64,000 nucleotides of DNA from RFSX01 sp965230215 (GCA_965230215.1 CBDDKN010000001.1:930001-994000), one strand, 5' to 3'; positions 42,438 to 52,177 are shown, counted from the stretch's first letter. Numbers and translations: made by a program. Notes: generated by a model from the sequence alone, not told the origin.

Positions 42438-43283
42438 ATGAAGATCAGTCCGGAATGGCAAACTGTCAAAGACTACGAAGACATCACTTACAAGAAACGC
42501 AATGGCGTTGCCCGCATCGCTTTCAACAGACCGGAAGTGAGAAATGCATTCAGACCTACAACGGTATTTGAGCTTTATGAATCCCTGAGTATGGCGCGTG
42601 AAGACCCGGAGGTTGGCGTTATTCTCCTTTCTGGTGAAGGACCTTCACCCAAAGATGGGGTCTATTCATTCTGTTCAGGCGGAGATCAGCGCGTTAGAGA
42701 CAAAACCGGTTATATGGGCAAGGATGGCATAGCACGTCTCAACATCCTGGAAGTACAAAGATTGATCAGGTTCATGAATAAAGTTGTCATCGCTGTTGTC
42801 CCTGGTTGGGCCGTTGGTGGTGGACACAGTCTTCATGTGGTATGTGACATGACCATTGCAAGCAAGGAGCACGCCATATTCAAGCAGACAGATGCAGATG
42901 TGGCCAGTTACGATGCAGGTTACGGTTCAGCTTACCTGGCGAGACAGGTAGGTCAGAAGCGTGCTCGTGAGATCTTCTTTTTGGGTAAAAACTACTCTGC
43001 GCAGGAGGCTTACGAAATGGGAATGGTGAATGCTGTAGTTCCACATGATGAACTTGAGGAAGAAGCTTACAACTGGGCGCAGGAAATCATGAAGAAGAGC
43101 CCTATGGCAATCAAGATGCTTAAGTTTGCGTTTAATCTTATCGATGATGGTCTGGTAGGACAGCAAATTTTTGCCGGTGAAGCTACCAGACTGGGATACA
43201 TGACCGATGAGGCTTCTGAAGGTCGCAATGCATTCCTTGAAAAACGAGATCCAGACTTTAGTAAATTTCCAAAATTCCCTTAA
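42438..43283 (+). CDS. menB: 1,4-dihydroxy-2-naphthoyl-CoA synthase
   Basis: 281 residues, crotonase fold. EITYKK-like DITYKKRNGVARIAFNRPEVRNAFRP, the oxyanion-hole stretch FCSGGDQRVR, VPGWAVGGGHSLHVVCDMTIAS, and DADVASYDAGYGSAYLAR are diagnostic for MenB rather than other crotonases. It closes the ring of o-succinylbenzoyl-CoA in menaquinone synthesis. It stands alone, without other men genes, and the galE gene follows 4 bases later. Confidence 0.95.
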   Translation: MKISPEWQTVKDYEDITYKKRNGVARIAFNRPEVRNAFRPTTVFELYESLSMAREDPEVGVILLSGEGPSPKDGVYSFCSGGDQRVRDKTGYMGKDGIARLNILEVQRLIRFMNKVVIAVVPGWAVGGGHSLHVVCDMTIASKEHAIFKQTDADVASYDAGYGSAYLARQVGQKRAREIFFLGKNYSAQEAYEMGMVNAVVPHDELEEEAYNWAQEIMKKSPMAIKMLKFAFNLIDDGLVGQQIFAGEATRLGYMTDEASEGRNAFLEKRDPDFSKFPKFP

Positions 43284-43287
43284 GCAA

Positions 43288-44322
43288 ATGAGCAAACCAA
43301 AAATTATAGTAACAGGTGGCCTTGGATACATTGGCTCACATACAGCCGTTGAACTAACGCATGTGGGCTTTGAGGTAATCATTGTCGATGACCTTTCGAA
43401 CACGCGTATTGAAGTACTAGAGGGCATCAATTCCATAGCTAAGGAAAACTGCTACATGGAACAAGGTGACTTAAAGGATTTGTCTTTCACCCAATCCGTA
43501 TTCCAGAAGTATAACAATATTCAGGGTGCCATTCACTTTGCGGCGCACAAGGCCGTTGGTGAGAGCGTCAAGGAGCCATTGAAGTATTACCGCAATAATG
43601 TCAATTCCTTGCTGAACCTCCTGCAGTCTTGTAAAGAGAACAACGTAAGCAATATTATCTTTTCTTCTTCATGCACGGTCTATGGAGAGACTAAAGATCT
43701 TCCCGTAACTGAAAGCTCAGAATTAAAGCCCACGTCTTCACCATATGGTTATACAAAGCAAATTGGTGAGGCCATCATCAGTGATTTCGTGAATGCGAAC
43801 GAAGGGTCAAAGGCTATCTCGCTTAGATACTTCAATCCGATCGGTGCACACCCAAGTACAGCTATTGGTGAACTACCACTTGGCAAACCAGAAAACCTGA
43901 TGCCATATATTACGCAGACCGCCATAGGGTTACGCGATATGCTTAGTGTATTTGGAGGCGATTACAACACCCCTGATGGCACGGCCATACGTGATTACAT
44001 CCACGTCGTAGATCTCGCTAAGGCGCATGTGATCTCATTACAACGTCTGATCGAGGATAAAAACAAATCCGATCATGAGTTTTTTAACCTGGGATCTGGA
44101 AAAGGCTATTCGGTATTGGAGGTTATCAATTCGTTTGAGAGGAGTACAGGTCAGAAACTAAACTACAGCATCGTAGACAGAAGACCAGGTGACCTGGAAG
44201 CCATATACGCAGATACTACGCATAGCCGGGAAGAATTGGGATGGCAAGCCGAAATGCATATCGACGATATGACCAGAACGGCATGGGAATGGGAGAAAAA
44301 GGTAAGGTCAGAAGATCAGTAA
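43288..44322 (+). CDS. galE: UDP-glucose 4-epimerase
   Basis: 344 residues starting at MSKPKIIVTGGLGYIG; an earlier in-frame start would lie in menB. SDR features: GGLGYIGSHTAVEL (NAD binding), HFAAHKAVGESV, SSSCTVYG, SPYGYTKQIGE (Tyr-x3-Lys), RYFNPIGAHPS, RDYIHVVDLAKAH. Interconverts UDP-glucose and UDP-galactose in the cytoplasm. A galM gene is 3 kb away. Confidence 0.93.
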   Translation: MSKPKIIVTGGLGYIGSHTAVELTHVGFEVIIVDDLSNTRIEVLEGINSIAKENCYMEQGDLKDLSFTQSVFQKYNNIQGAIHFAAHKAVGESVKEPLKYYRNNVNSLLNLLQSCKENNVSNIIFSSSCTVYGETKDLPVTESSELKPTSSPYGYTKQIGEAIISDFVNANEGSKAISLRYFNPIGAHPSTAIGELPLGKPENLMPYITQTAIGLRDMLSVFGGDYNTPDGTAIRDYIHVVDLAKAHVISLQRLIEDKNKSDHEFFNLGSGKGYSVLEVINSFERSTGQKLNYSIVDRRPGDLEAIYADTTHSREELGWQAEMHIDDMTRTAWEWEKKVRSEDQ

Positions 44323-44323
44323 T

Positions 44324-45973
44324 CTATTGCCAAGGGAAGAAATGCCTTTTCAAATCAGCCCTTGACCATTCTGCATACTTATTGACTTCATCTTCAGACC
44401 ATTGATGGTAATCAGAAACAGCTTGCAAGATTAAATCCAGGTGCTTGTCCAGCCTTAGTGGATCAAAATACAACATTCCTGTTCTGCGATTATAAAAATC
44501 CTGGGGCAGCCAGCACATCTCATTTTGCATACAATGCATTAATTCAGCTTTTAGAAGTGCTGTATCAAACTCGCTTTCATTATGCATTAGTCCCTTGGCG
44601 TGATCAACAATCGAACTGGCGACCCGACCATAGTTGCTGACAAGATAATCCACCCGATATGGGGGTATTGAATACGCCTGAAGATCATCTTTCAATGTGG
44701 CTATATATCTTTTGACATCTGTATAGGAAGAAAAACCCTTTTCAGATAGCAATAATTCATCCGTTTGACATGCCTGTTGAGATAAAGACTTGTCGTAATC
44801 CTGAATGAGGTCCACCACCCTTTTGGCCATCTTTCGATATCCCGTAAGCTTACCGCCAGCTATCGATATGAGACCAGATTTTGATGTGAATACTTCATCC
44901 TTTCTGGATACCTCTGTGGCAGACTTACCTTTCTCAGCAATAAGCGGACGCAAGCCTGCCCAACTGGATATAACATCTTCACGCTTCAGTGATATACCAT
45001 TAAAGAAATTATTGACAACATCCAGCACATAATCCACATCGTTTTGTGTGCATACTATCTTATCAAGATCGCCTTTGTAATCGGTATCTGTAGTACCGAC
45101 ATAGGTGACACCAAGTCGTGGAATAGCAAACAGCATTCGACCTTTGAAATCGTCGAAGTACACAGATTGCTTGACGGGCAATTTGTCATGTGGAAAAACA
45201 AGATGGATGCCTTTGGTAGGTCTCAACTGCTTGCCCTGAAGGGAGCCATCCTTGTTACGTATATTGTCCACCCAGGGCCCTGCTGCAGAAACCACGAATT
45301 TCGATCGCACATCAATACTATCGCCACTTACTTTATCAAGAATACGCACGCCACAGGTGCGGCCATTCGAATACAGCAGTTCTTGCACTTTTGTGTAGTT
45401 AAACACTTTTGCGCCTAGACCAAATGCCTTTTTTATAACTTCAAAAGTCAATCGTGCATCATCTGTACGGTATTCTGAATACTTGATAGCAGATTTGGTA
45501 ATCTTTTTATCTAAAAGAGGCTCCGCCGCCAGCGCATCCCTCTTTCCCAGCACCTGCTTTCTGTCTTCGTACCTGACCTGAGCCAGCATATCATAAACGC
45601 TAATGGCCATGGAGGCAGAAAACTTGGAGAAACTCCCCTTCTTTACAATGGGCAGGAACATCGTCTCCGGATGCACGAGATGAGGCGCCAGCTTATGCAC
45701 GATGGCCCGCTCCAGACCTGTTTCTCTGACCAAGCCAAACTCCAATTGCTTGAGATAGCGCAATCCCCCATGTATAAGCTTGGTACTCTTACTGCTGGTA
45801 CCGGAGGCAAAGTCATCCTTCTCAAATAATGCCACGCGCCATCCTCTTGATACAGCATCCAATGCGATACCTGCACCGGTAATGCCTCCGCCAATGACTA
45901 TCAGATCAAACTCCTCATTGGGCAGAAGGTCCAGCTCCTGTCTTCTTGTGTTGATATTGAAGTGCTTACTCAT
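44324..45973 (-). CDS. glpD: Glycerol-3-phosphate dehydrogenase (FAD-dependent)
   Basis: 549 residues. FAD-binding N-terminus DLIVIGGGITGAGIALDAVSRG, TSSKSTKLIHGGLRYL, LRPTKGIHLVFP, and a C-terminal DAO_C helical domain. Oxidises sn-glycerol-3-phosphate to dihydroxyacetone phosphate, passing electrons to quinone at the membrane. Overlaps the glpK stop by 8 bases, so glpK-glpD form an operon. Ends one base from galE, convergent. Confidence 0.93.
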   Translation of the reverse strand: MSKHFNINTRRQELDLLPNEEFDLIVIGGGITGAGIALDAVSRGWRVALFEKDDFASGTSSKSTKLIHGGLRYLKQLEFGLVRETGLERAIVHKLAPHLVHPETMFLPIVKKGSFSKFSASMAISVYDMLAQVRYEDRKQVLGKRDALAAEPLLDKKITKSAIKYSEYRTDDARLTFEVIKKAFGLGAKVFNYTKVQELLYSNGRTCGVRILDKVSGDSIDVRSKFVVSAAGPWVDNIRNKDGSLQGKQLRPTKGIHLVFPHDKLPVKQSVYFDDFKGRMLFAIPRLGVTYVGTTDTDYKGDLDKIVCTQNDVDYVLDVVNNFFNGISLKREDVISSWAGLRPLIAEKGKSATEVSRKDEVFTSKSGLISIAGGKLTGYRKMAKRVVDLIQDYDKSLSQQACQTDELLLSEKGFSSYTDVKRYIATLKDDLQAYSIPPYRVDYLVSNYGRVASSIVDHAKGLMHNESEFDTALLKAELMHCMQNEMCWLPQDFYNRRTGMLYFDPLRLDKHLDLILQAVSDYHQWSEDEVNKYAEWSRADLKRHFFPWQ

Positions 45974-47462
45974 CCTTATCTAGCCAGTCTATTGTTCTTT
46001 CTACAGCTTTTCGCCATTTATTATATAATGATGCTGATTGTGCTTCTTCCATCGCAGGATGGAACACCCTGTCCAGCTCTCTTTGTTCTGTGATCGTCTC
46101 ATGGTCCCAAATCCCAAGATGCATACCTGCAAGATAAGCCGCTCCCATAGCGGTAGTCTCTGTATTGACAGGACGCTCTACGTCTACTTGCAATATATCT
46201 GCTTGAAATTGCATGAGGTAATTATTGGCCACGGCACCGCCATCTACCATCAGGGTACTCAGGTCAATTCCCGAATCCAGTTGCATGGCATCCAGCACAT
46301 CTCGTGTTTGGTAAGCCAGAGAATCAAGCGTTGCCTTAACCATATCCTCTCGACTGGTCGCCCTGGTGATGCCAAACATAGCACCACGTGCATACATATT
46401 CCAGTAAGGAGCCCCCAGACCTGTAAATGCTGGGACCATCACAAGATCATGATTATCGCTGACGGATTCGGCCATGGCCTCCGTTTCCTTGGAGTCTTGA
46501 AATAGTTTTAATCCGTCTCTTAACCATTGAATCGCAGCACCGGCTATAAAGATGCTGCCTTCCAGTGCATAAGCCACCTCCCCTTTTGCATTGCAGCAAA
46601 GCGTGGTTAATAATCCCTGTTCAGATGAAAGAAATTTGTCTCCGACATTCATCAACAAGAAGCAGCCCGTGCCATAGGTGTTCTTGGCCATGCCTTGATC
46701 AAAGCAGGCCTGACCGAACAGTGCTGACTGTTGATCACCAGCCACACCACATATAGGAATATCCACACCCTTATAGTTAAAGCTGCCAAAATCAGATGCA
46801 GAAGATTGCACAGATGGCAACATAGATGCAGGTATATTCAGAATATCAAGAATCTTTTGATCCCATTCTTTATCGACGATATTATATATCAGGGTACGTG
46901 AGGCATTGGTATAATCTGTAAGATGCCGCTTTCCTTCCGTGAGCTTGTATATCAACCAGCTGTCAATCGTACCAAAACATAATTGTCCATGTTTTGCTTT
47001 CTCTCTGGCACCTTCTATATTATCTAGAATCCACTTGATCTTGGTCCCCGAAAAATAAGCGTCCACGACCAAACCGGTATTAGATCGGATATAAGGCTCA
47101 TGACCATCCGCCTTTAATTGCTCACAGATAGAGGCAGTTCTTCTATCTTGCCATACAATGGCATTATGAATAGCTTCACCGCTTGACTTATCCCAAACTA
47201 CTGTTGTTTCCCTTTGATTGGTTATACCGATACCCGAGATATGAGTAGGGTCAATATTATTCTTGTCAACAAGTTCCTCAAACACTTCCATTTGACGCGT
47301 CCAGATTTCATTGGCATCGTGCTCGACCCAACCTGATTGGGGGAATATCTGGGTAAACTCTTGCTGGCACACATCTACTATCCTGCCCTTGGAATCAACG
47401 AGAAGTGCACGGCAACTGCTTGTTCCTTCGTCCAGCGCTATGATATACTTTGAGTCATTCAT
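45966..47462 (-). CDS. glpK: Glycerol kinase
   Basis: 498 residues from MNDSKYIIALDEGTSSC; an earlier start adds non-conserved residues. FGGY-kinase signatures: GTSSCRALLVD, GWVEHDANEIW, GITNQRETTVVWD, AIVWQDRRT, and MVDGGAVANN-like LMVDGGAVANNYLMQ. Phosphorylates glycerol with ATP. Lies between galM (2 bases upstream) and glpD, in one leftward operon. Confidence 0.95.
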   Translation of the reverse strand: MNDSKYIIALDEGTSSCRALLVDSKGRIVDVCQQEFTQIFPQSGWVEHDANEIWTRQMEVFEELVDKNNIDPTHISGIGITNQRETTVVWDKSSGEAIHNAIVWQDRRTASICEQLKADGHEPYIRSNTGLVVDAYFSGTKIKWILDNIEGAREKAKHGQLCFGTIDSWLIYKLTEGKRHLTDYTNASRTLIYNIVDKEWDQKILDILNIPASMLPSVQSSASDFGSFNYKGVDIPICGVAGDQQSALFGQACFDQGMAKNTYGTGCFLLMNVGDKFLSSEQGLLTTLCCNAKGEVAYALEGSIFIAGAAIQWLRDGLKLFQDSKETEAMAESVSDNHDLVMVPAFTGLGAPYWNMYARGAMFGITRATSREDMVKATLDSLAYQTRDVLDAMQLDSGIDLSTLMVDGGAVANNYLMQFQADILQVDVERPVNTETTAMGAAYLAGMHLGIWDHETITEQRELDRVFHPAMEEAQSASLYNKWRKAVERTIDWLDKDE

Positions 47463-47464
47463 AA

Positions 47465-48445
47465 TCAGAAGTTTGAAAATCGATATTGACAAATATGGTG
47501 ATACACTTCTCCTGCTTTCAATACATTAGAAGGGAAGTTTTGTTCATTTATAGCATTGGGGTAACCTTGGGTTTCCAGACATATACCAGCATAGGCTCCA
47601 AATCGATTGCCATTCCTGGACAATGCCCCGTCCAGGTGATGTGCTGTATACAATTGCATGCATTCTTGTGTTGTGAAGACATCCAGACGCCTACCTGATT
47701 TGGGAGAGGCCAAGCTAGCCGCTTGTCTGAGTTCACCGGCTTTCCCATTTATTACATAATTGACATCGTAATTATGAGTCTCTGTATTCAATACTACATC
47801 ACTCTTGAAGTCGTAAGAAGTATTGATTACATCTTTCACTTGTCCGTTGGGAATAACTTCCTCATTGACTGGTGTATACTTGTCGCTATAAATACGCAAG
47901 ACATGAGATGAGATATCACTAATGCCCCCATCGTGTAGATTGAAATAATCATGATGTGTCAAATTTATGGGACAATCCTGATCACAAACTACCTTGTACT
48001 CAATTGTAATAGCATTGTCAGCAAGACCAAACTTGGTTTCAATTCTGCAATGGCCAGGATATCCATTTTCACCATCCATGCTTTCATAAAACATAAGTAC
48101 TTCCTTCGGATTCTGGATTGGATCATATTCCATGTGCCATAATTGTTGAAACATGGCATTGCTGCCACCATGTAGGTGATGGCCATTATGATTCTTATCC
48201 AAAGTGTAGTGTCTGCCTGCCAATTCAAACTGTGCATTCGAAATGCGATTGGCCACACGTCCGACTGTTGATCCTATGTAAGGGTGTGGTTCCAAATACT
48301 TGCTTAGCTCATCGAAGCCTATAACAAGTTCCCCCATTTTACCGTTCTTATCAGGAAATTGAATGCTGCTAATCGTAGCACCAATATTGGTCAGTGTGAC
48401 CTTGAGTTGATCTTCAGTGAGTGTAATTGATTGGATATTATTCAT
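47465..48445 (-). CDS. galM: Aldose 1-epimerase (galactose mutarotase)
   Basis: 326 residues. GalM features: TNIGATISSIQFPDKNG, IGSTVGRVANRIS, NHNGHHLHGGSN, LTHHDYFNL with the catalytic His, and ICLETQGYPNAIN with the catalytic Glu. Interconverts alpha and beta anomers of galactose or glucose. First gene of the leftward galM-glpK-glpD group. A TAACTTTA box at 48473-48480 (minus strand) could be its -7 element. Confidence 0.93.
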   Translation of the reverse strand: MNNIQSITLTEDQLKVTLTNIGATISSIQFPDKNGKMGELVIGFDELSKYLEPHPYIGSTVGRVANRISNAQFELAGRHYTLDKNHNGHHLHGGSNAMFQQLWHMEYDPIQNPKEVLMFYESMDGENGYPGHCRIETKFGLADNAITIEYKVVCDQDCPINLTHHDYFNLHDGGISDISSHVLRIYSDKYTPVNEEVIPNGQVKDVINTSYDFKSDVVLNTETHNYDVNYVINGKAGELRQAASLASPKSGRRLDVFTTQECMQLYTAHHLDGALSRNGNRFGAYAGICLETQGYPNAINEQNFPSNVLKAGEVYHHICQYRFSNF

Positions 48446-48543
48446 TGACTTAATTAAAAAGCACCAGCACGCTAAAGTTAATTTTTATCGAAAAAATTCA
48501 CAGTGGATTAGGCTGCTTTTTTGAAAGCTCATAAATTTATAGA

Positions 48544-48939
48544 ATGGAGAATGCGACCGTAATAACAGATCCTGAAGTAGTCATCAGCCCCGACCTGCTT
48601 GAAGAACTGCAAACGCAGATACATGAACAAGGTCAGATTGTGGTGCATTGTATCCAGGAGGCCCCGTACCCTTCATTCATCAGAATATGGCCGTCAACTT
48701 ATCTGTATGACCAGCAATCACCGCATCGTTCGGAATTGGTACATGCGGAGAACATATGCTATTACCCGCAATGGAAAGCCGTGGACAGAGGCAAAAACCA
48801 CTTTACGCTAGTCTTTTCTGGTCTGCCTCCAGACTGCAATCTATTTGACCTCATCGAACATTGCTCAAGTGAAGGCGGCGCTTTCAAAGCGCTTAATATC
48901 AAGAGGAACAAATCAGACGTATACTACGTGCAGGTATAA
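48544..48939 (+). CDS. Conserved-looking protein of unknown function
   Basis: 131 residues, no signal peptide. Contains IVVHCIQEAPYPSFIRIWPSTYL and FTLVFSGLPPDCNLFDLIEH. Divergent from galM. No family recognised. The frame is well supported by composition and by a hairpin right after the stop. Confidence 0.7.
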   Translation: MENATVITDPEVVISPDLLEELQTQIHEQGQIVVHCIQEAPYPSFIRIWPSTYLYDQQSPHRSELVHAENICYYPQWKAVDRGKNHFTLVFSGLPPDCNLFDLIEHCSSEGGAFKALNIKRNKSDVYYVQV

Positions 48940-48941
48940 AA

Positions 48942-48972
48942 AAAGGGCGAACTCCCGAGGAGAACACCCTTT
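48942..48972 (-). terminator. Terminator of the downstream minus-strand barrel gene
   Basis: On the minus strand AAAGGGTGTTCTCC ... GGAGTTCGCCC forms an imperfect stem with a TT/TT mismatch, followed by TTTTTTT. It may also act on the plus-strand gene ending at 48939. Confidence 0.7.
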
Positions 48973-48996
48973 AAATCAGCTATGAATATAATCTTA

Positions 48997-49635
48997 TTAG
49001 AAGCTTACGCCTAGACCGAACATAAATCGGTTGGCACTTCTGCTAAATTTCATGATATCATTTCCAATATTGAACCCATCCGTAATAGATGAAAACTTAT
49101 TGATATACTTTATATCAATATGAAGAATGCCTGTACGGAATCCTGCCATGGCCTGGAATGAGAAATCCAATGGTCTTATCGTATTCTCGTAAGCATCCAA
49201 AGCTGCCATCTCTGAATCGGTATCAAGATGGAATTCCATTACCGGACCTACACCCAACTTAAAGTCTCCGATATTCAGACCCGCATTAAGGGGCACTTCG
49301 AATACATAGAATTCTTCGGTAAATAAATGGGCTCCATCTGACATCTTGTTGTATCCAGCCAGCATGAAGTCAAGGCTGTACATGGTTCCCAGGAATTCGG
49401 CTTGAAGGAAGATAGGTCCTATATCATTATAGGCCATAAATCCCATTGACTTCACAGAGGAACTTCCTGTGAACTCAAGGCTGTAGATGTTGTAGTCGGA
49501 CATAGGCATCACCTCGATCGGTGCTGGCGCCTGCGTAACTACCCCTAAATAGGCTTTTGGACCGATGGTCCATTGTGCATCACTGTTGTTGACAAATGTC
49601 GATATGAACAGTATGCCTAAAATCAGTTTTTTCAT
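48997..49635 (-). CDS. Outer-membrane beta-barrel (porin-like) protein
   Basis: 212 residues. Signal peptide about residues 1-20 (cut near SDAQWT). IGPKAYLGVV, DIGPIFLQAEFLG, LNAGLNIGDFKLGVGPVMEF, FSFQAMAGFRTGILHIDIKY and the final FMFGLGVSF strand follow the standard Bacteroidota small-barrel pattern. Monocistronic. Confidence 0.75.
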   Translation of the reverse strand: MKKLILGILFISTFVNNSDAQWTIGPKAYLGVVTQAPAPIEVMPMSDYNIYSLEFTGSSSVKSMGFMAYNDIGPIFLQAEFLGTMYSLDFMLAGYNKMSDGAHLFTEEFYVFEVPLNAGLNIGDFKLGVGPVMEFHLDTDSEMAALDAYENTIRPLDFSFQAMAGFRTGILHIDIKYINKFSSITDGFNIGNDIMKFSRSANRFMFGLGVSF

Positions 49636-49974
49636 TTCAAATTTGTTAATTCTGAAGTTTTGGAATAAATAGCTTATATAATGCTGACAATGAAATCAGT
49701 ACATCCCCTACGTTAATGACTAAATTTGATAGAAACTGCAAGGTGCTTTACCATATTTGACTCGTAATCAGGTGGGTTCTAACAAACGCGTACTTAACGC
49801 TTCTGAAAATTGAAAAATTATATTGTTTATATGTTTTTTTCCTTAATCTGTAATAAGCTGGGAATCAGTGGCCATTTTCAGCTTTATATTTTGTAAAAAA
49901 TGAAGCCTCCTCTGGTTTTTTTATCAAAAAGGTATATCTTTGCACCTCTTTAGTAAAAATTAAAATAAACTGAG
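49636..49974. other. Divergent intergenic region (339 bp)
   Basis: Lies upstream of both the barrel gene and rpmB. It contains the rpmB -7 element near its right end. No gene or obvious structured RNA was seen in the remainder. Confidence 0.4.
49935..49942 (+). promoter_or_regulatory. -7 promoter element of rpmB operon
   Basis: TATCTTTG, a perfect TAnnTTTG, 33 bases before the rpmB start. The -33 element is not clear. Confidence 0.65.
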
Positions 49975-50229
49975 ATGTCAAAGGTTTGTCAGTTAACTGG
50001 AAAAAGACCTATTACAGGTAACAACGTGTCTCACTCTAACAGGAAGACAAAGAGAAGATTTCTTCCGAATCTTCACACAAAGAGATTCTACATTCCTGAA
50101 ATAGATAAGTGGGTAACATTGAAGGTTTCTTCTAGCGCGATTCGCAATATCAACAAATTGGGTATTTATGAATACCTGAAGAGACAGGAGAAAGCTGGAT
50201 TTGACATAGGTATCGAACTTAAAAAGTAA
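49975..50229 (+). CDS. rpmB: 50S ribosomal protein L28
   Basis: 84 residues. MSKVCQLTGKRPITGNNVSHSNRKTKRRFLPNL is split here as CQLTGKRPITGNNVSHS and NRKTKRRFLPNLHTKRF, the L28 signature. Usual length. First gene of the rpmB-rpmG-DUF4295 operon conserved across Bacteroidota. Confidence 0.97.
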   Translation: MSKVCQLTGKRPITGNNVSHSNRKTKRRFLPNLHTKRFYIPEIDKWVTLKVSSSAIRNINKLGIYEYLKRQEKAGFDIGIELKK

Positions 50230-50235
50230 TAAGCG

Positions 50236-50424
50236 ATGGCAAAGAAATCAAAAGGTAACAGAATACAGGTTATACTTGAGTGCACAGAGCACAAAAGCAC
50301 TGGCATGCCGGGTACTTCTAGATATGTAACCCAGAAGAATAGAAAAAATACACCTGACAGGTTGGAATTAAAGAAATATAATCCGATCTTGAAAAAGTAT
50401 ACAGTTCATAAAGAAATCAAATAA
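50236..50424 (+). CDS. rpmG: 50S ribosomal protein L33
   Basis: 62 residues: RIQVILECTEHKSTG, TQKNRKNTPDRLELKKYNP, LKKYTVHKEIK. It lacks the full four-cysteine zinc ribbon (a single Cys in LECTEH), so it is the zinc-independent type. Starts 6 bases after rpmB. Confidence 0.96.
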   Translation: MAKKSKGNRIQVILECTEHKSTGMPGTSRYVTQKNRKNTPDRLELKKYNPILKKYTVHKEIK

Positions 50425-50426
50425 TC

Positions 50427-50600
50427 ATGGCTAAAGTAAGTAAGAACGCGAGAGTTGCTCAGAGAGCTGCAAATGCAGGGTCAGGTAGGGACTTCGCAAA
50501 AGTTATAAAAAGTATTAAAGATCCAGTAACTGGAAAATACACTTACAAAGAAGTAATGGTTCACAAAGACAAAGTGAAAGAATTCTTCGCTAGTAAGTAA
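50427..50600 (+). CDS. DUF4295 small basic protein
   Basis: 57 residues, reads MAKVSKNARVAQRAANAGSG and ends KVKEFFASK. Starts 2 bases after rpmG. DUF4295 occurs right after rpmG throughout Bacteroidota and is probably a ribosome-associated protein. Too short for common gene-length cutoffs but certain by position and composition. Confidence 0.92.
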   Translation: MAKVSKNARVAQRAANAGSGRDFAKVIKSIKDPVTGKYTYKEVMVHKDKVKEFFASK

Positions 50601-50629
50601 AATTCGTGTAATAATTAACTAGAAGATAG

Positions 50630-50660
50630 AAAGGCAAGGTTTAACTACTTTGCCTTTTTT
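50630..50660 (+). terminator. Rho-independent terminator after DUF4295
   Basis: AAAGGCAA ... TTTGCCTTT stem followed by a run of T. Separates the ribosomal-protein operon from ftsY. Confidence 0.85.
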
Positions 50661-50687
50661 TATTGTTAATCAATAAGTTATAGTTCA

Positions 50688-51662
50688 ATGAGCTTTTTTA
50701 AGAAGTATTTTACCAGAGAGCGGAAAGAAGATCTGGATAAGGGCCTGGAAAAGACTAAAAAATCCCTTTTTGGACAGATTGCCAAAGCCGTCGCCGGCAA
50801 ATCCAAGGTTGATGAAAGCTTCCTGGATGAACTTGAAGGTATTCTCATATCCTCAGATGTAGGCCTGGACACCACTGTCAAGATTATCGACAGACTGGAA
50901 GAAAAAGTAAGTGAGGTCAAGTATTTCAATACCGAGGAACTCAATAATATCCTCAAATCGGTGATCATCGAGATTCTTGATGAAAACAACACCGAAGATG
51001 TAAAGGACTTCACTACCCCTGAAGATAAAAAACCATACGTCATGCTTGTAGTCGGCGTCAATGGTGTTGGAAAAACTACAACCATCGGTAAGTTAACCTA
51101 CCAGTACAAGCAACGTGGCTTAAAAGTAGTACTTGGAGCAGCCGATACATTCCGAGCAGCAGCCGTAGATCAGCTTAAAATATGGGCCAATAGAAACGAT
51201 GTAGAGTTTTATGACAAGGGCATGCATGCAGATCCTGCAGCGGTAGCTTATGAAGCCGTGCAATATGGCATCAACAATGATGCTGATGTGGTTATCATAG
51301 ATACAGCAGGTAGATTGCACACCAAAAGACACCTTATGGAGGAGCTGACGAAGATCAGAAACTCGGTCAACAAAAAACTGCCGGGTGCGCCACATGAAGT
51401 ATTGCTTGTATTGGATGCCACGACAGGGCAAAATGCCATTGAACAAGCCAATAAGTTTACCGAATCCACACAAGTAACCGCACTGGCATTGACAAAGCTG
51501 GACGGATCCGCAAAAGGAGGTGTCGTATTGGGCATTTCCGATCAATTCAAGATTCCGATCAAGTACATTGGCGTAGGAGAAGGCATCGAACAATTACAAC
51601 TATTCAACAGGTCAAGTTTCGTGGAATCCTTGTTTGAGGATGAACCATACGAGAACGCATAA
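50688..51662 (+). CDS. ftsY: Signal recognition particle receptor FtsY
   Basis: 324 residues. SRP GTPase: VVGVNGVGKTTTIGKL (G1), AADTFRAAAVDQL (I-box), DTAGRLHTKRHLMEEL, ALTKLDGSAKGG, and the C-terminal YIGVGEGIEQLQLF. The acidic A-domain is short, as in many Bacteroidota. Docks ribosome-nascent chains to SecYEG at the inner membrane. Confidence 0.97.
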   Translation: MSFFKKYFTRERKEDLDKGLEKTKKSLFGQIAKAVAGKSKVDESFLDELEGILISSDVGLDTTVKIIDRLEEKVSEVKYFNTEELNNILKSVIIEILDENNTEDVKDFTTPEDKKPYVMLVVGVNGVGKTTTIGKLTYQYKQRGLKVVLGAADTFRAAAVDQLKIWANRNDVEFYDKGMHADPAAVAYEAVQYGINNDADVVIIDTAGRLHTKRHLMEELTKIRNSVNKKLPGAPHEVLLVLDATTGQNAIEQANKFTESTQVTALALTKLDGSAKGGVVLGISDQFKIPIKYIGVGEGIEQLQLFNRSSFVESLFEDEPYENA

Positions 51663-51784
51663 TTCTAGAGCCAATCTCTGGATATATTGTTAATTTTATG
51701 ATGTTTATTTAGAATAAGTATCAATAACTTAGGAGTCAGTAATAACAGCTATTTCATAATAATTTTGATTAAAGCTTCAAGCGC

Positions 51785-52177
51785 ATGAAAAAATCGCATA
51801 TCATTGCTTTTCTGGCCATTGTAGCAGCCATTGCTATCATCATAAACGGCGCCAAAGACGTGTCTACCTATGCCACCTTTGCAGAAGCCGCCAAATCCAA
51901 TACAGAAGTAAAAGTCACAGGGGAACTTGATCTGGATAAAGACGTGGTCTACAATCCGGAAATCGATCCCAATGTATTCAGCTTTTACATGATCGACAAC
52001 AATGGCGAATCCAGAAAGGTCTTAATGAAACAAGCCAAGCCTCAGGATTTTGAACGATCAGAATCCATTGTTGTTACGGGAGTAGCAAAAGACAATACAT
52101 TTATAGCAGATGAGATCCTGATGAAGTGCCCTTCTAAATACAAGGACGACGAGATCAGAATCAGAGCTGAAAGTTAA
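51785..52177 (+). CDS. ccmE: Cytochrome c maturation heme chaperone CcmE (CxxxY type)
   Basis: 130 residues. N-terminal membrane anchor about residues 5-22, then the CcmE OB-fold (VKVTGELDLDKD, FSFYMIDNNGESRKVLM, IVVTGVAKDNTFIADEILM). The usual heme-binding His in LAKHDENY is replaced by Cys in KCPSKY, giving the CxxxY variant known from some bacteria and archaea. Immediately precedes ccmF. Confidence 0.9.
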   Translation: MKKSHIIAFLAIVAAIAIIINGAKDVSTYATFAEAAKSNTEVKVTGELDLDKDVVYNPEIDPNVFSFYMIDNNGESRKVLMKQAKPQDFERSESIVVTGVAKDNTFIADEILMKCPSKYKDDEIRIRAES

